The notes under the pieces: generated by a model | Told to the model about the DNA's origin: nothing | Seen by the model: the letters and a program-made list of their open reading frames with translations, nothing else | The model's database searches: none | Assembly (NCBI GenBank): GCA_030043175.1 | Contig: JASHYD010001260.1 | Coordinates: forward strand, 1-14,302 | Length of the DNA stretch: 14,302 bases | Source of the DNA: Xanthobacteraceae bacterium | GTDB lineage: Bacteria > Pseudomonadota > Alphaproteobacteria > Rhizobiales > Xanthobacteraceae | Reading direction: 5' to 3' | In this document: positions 13,579 through 14,302 of the stretch, piece after piece | How positions within the stretch are numbered: position 1 is the stretch's first letter | How the letters are laid out: every line of letters begins with the position of its first letter | Translations under genes and position numbers: made by a program

Positions 13579-14302
13579 TCGCCACCTTCGATAGCTGAGG
13601 CAATGTTCATCTTAAGCCAGCGAAATTACGATCGCGCCGTCGATGACTACAACGCAGCGATCCGGCTCGATCCCACATGCGAGATCGGATTCAACAACCG
13701 AGGCCTTGCCTCCCAGCGCAAGCGCCAAATCGATCGCGCGATCGAAGACTACGACGAAGCGATCCGCCTCAATCCCGCCTCTGCGGTCGCTTTTGACAAT
13801 CGGGCTGCTGCGCGGCAGATCACGGGGCAGGCCGATCTTGCGATTGAGCACAGCGACAAAGCGATCGGGTCTATCGCGGCCTCGCCGCGGTGTTCTTTGC
13901 GCGAGCCGACGCCGACCGGGAACCCGGCGCAGTGGGAATTCGCGCCTATCTGGCCGACGGGGCCGATGAGGAGTGCGCGACCGGGATGACGGCCAGCGCC
14001 TTCAGCCAATGCCGCCGCGTTCCGCAAACGCGGTTTCCTTCATGCGAGAAGCCGGCGGTACGATCGTGCGCTACGGACTTCGACGAAGCGATCCGGGTCG
14101 ATCCAACTGTAGCGGCGGCGTCTTCCGGCCGCGCCCACGCGCTCAGATTCGTCGGACATATGACCGGGCCCGTTGCAGACGACCGCAAAGCCCTCACGCT
14201 GGCGCTTGATGAGAGGAGTTGGAGCCAGATCGGGAAGGCGTTAAAACAGCTCGGCGCCGCGCCGCGCAGGACGTGGCAGACGTTTCAAAGCGGTGGTTCC
14301 TG
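13579..14302 (+). pseudogene. Frameshifted tetratricopeptide-repeat (TPR) gene, continuing beyond the window
   Basis: TPR units run across changing frames. In frame 1 there are NYDRAVDDYNAAIRLDPT (unit 1), GFNNRGLASQRKRQIDRAIE with DYDEAIRLNP (unit 2) and AFDNRAAARQITGQADLAIE (unit 3, from about 13783). Unit 3 breaks after DKAI near 13862. Coding-like sequence then continues in frame 3 (VYRGLAAVFFARADADREPG). A further unit, AAAFRKRGFLHARSRRYDRA, returns to frame 1 up to CTACG at 14075, and its second helix DFDEAIRVDPTV resumes in frame 3 at 14076, exactly as if one G were lost. Frame 3 stays open to the window end. The ATG at 13603 falls inside the first TPR helix; an earlier in-frame ATG exists at 13468. 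The intact ancestor was probably a protein-interaction scaffold; the partner is unknown. Sequencing error is the alternative. Confidence 0.72.

Noticed and set aside
1..14302. Tandem repeats suggesting a CRISPR array, insertion-sequence ends, tRNA genes or phage modules
   Set aside because: None was seen on reading through. Repeated segments are limited to TPR units and the shared GH17 motifs.

Overview
The window is GC-rich, densely coded, chromosomal-looking alphaproteobacterial DNA. The best pointer to the organism is the 6.5-12.0 kb locus. It has two proteins carrying glycoside hydrolase 17 (GH17)-like domains, one fused to a family 2 glycosyltransferase, with a small exported protein between them. 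This matches the ndvB-ndvD-ndvC order known for cyclic beta-(1,3),(1,6)-glucan synthesis in Bradyrhizobium. Together with the other gene families, it suggests Bradyrhizobium or a close relative in Rhizobiales/Hyphomicrobiales. This is inferred from family recognition; no database search was possible.

Layout. (1) 1-713: the 3' part of an M20 amidohydrolase gene on the + strand. (2) 812-4098: a minus-strand three-gene operon, circularly permuted ATP-grasp -> alpha-E -> transglutaminase-like. This is a conserved bacterial gene set whose product is unknown. In this copy the transglutaminase has Ser where the family usually has its catalytic Cys. (3) 4324-6357: a plus-strand operon with overlapping genes: a DUF2269 membrane protein, a saccharopine-dehydrogenase-like Rossmann protein and a DCC-family (DUF393) CxxC protein. 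A strong hairpin with a short T-run at 6496-6518 probably ends it. (4) 6507-10071, minus strand: the NdvB-like synthase and, upstream of it, a small exported four-cysteine protein in the ndvD position. Divergent from these, the NdvC-like GH17/membrane protein lies at 10422-12023 (+). (5) 11986-13469, minus strand: an alpha/beta-hydrolase-like gene coupled by TGATG to a small membrane protein, whose 3' end overlaps the 3' end of the ndvC-like gene. (6) 13579-14302: a tetratricopeptide-repeat (TPR) gene broken by frameshifts, running off the window.

How the genes may work together. The NdvB-like protein would polymerise UDP-glucose through its cytoplasmic GT2 domain. The GH17-like domains of the NdvB- and NdvC-like proteins would face the periplasm and act as transglycosylases for branching or cyclisation. 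The small exported protein may be an accessory subunit. The ATP-grasp operon would join amino or carboxyl groups into a peptide-like product and process it, but substrate and product are unknown. I saw no tRNA, rRNA, CRISPR array, insertion sequence or phage gene.
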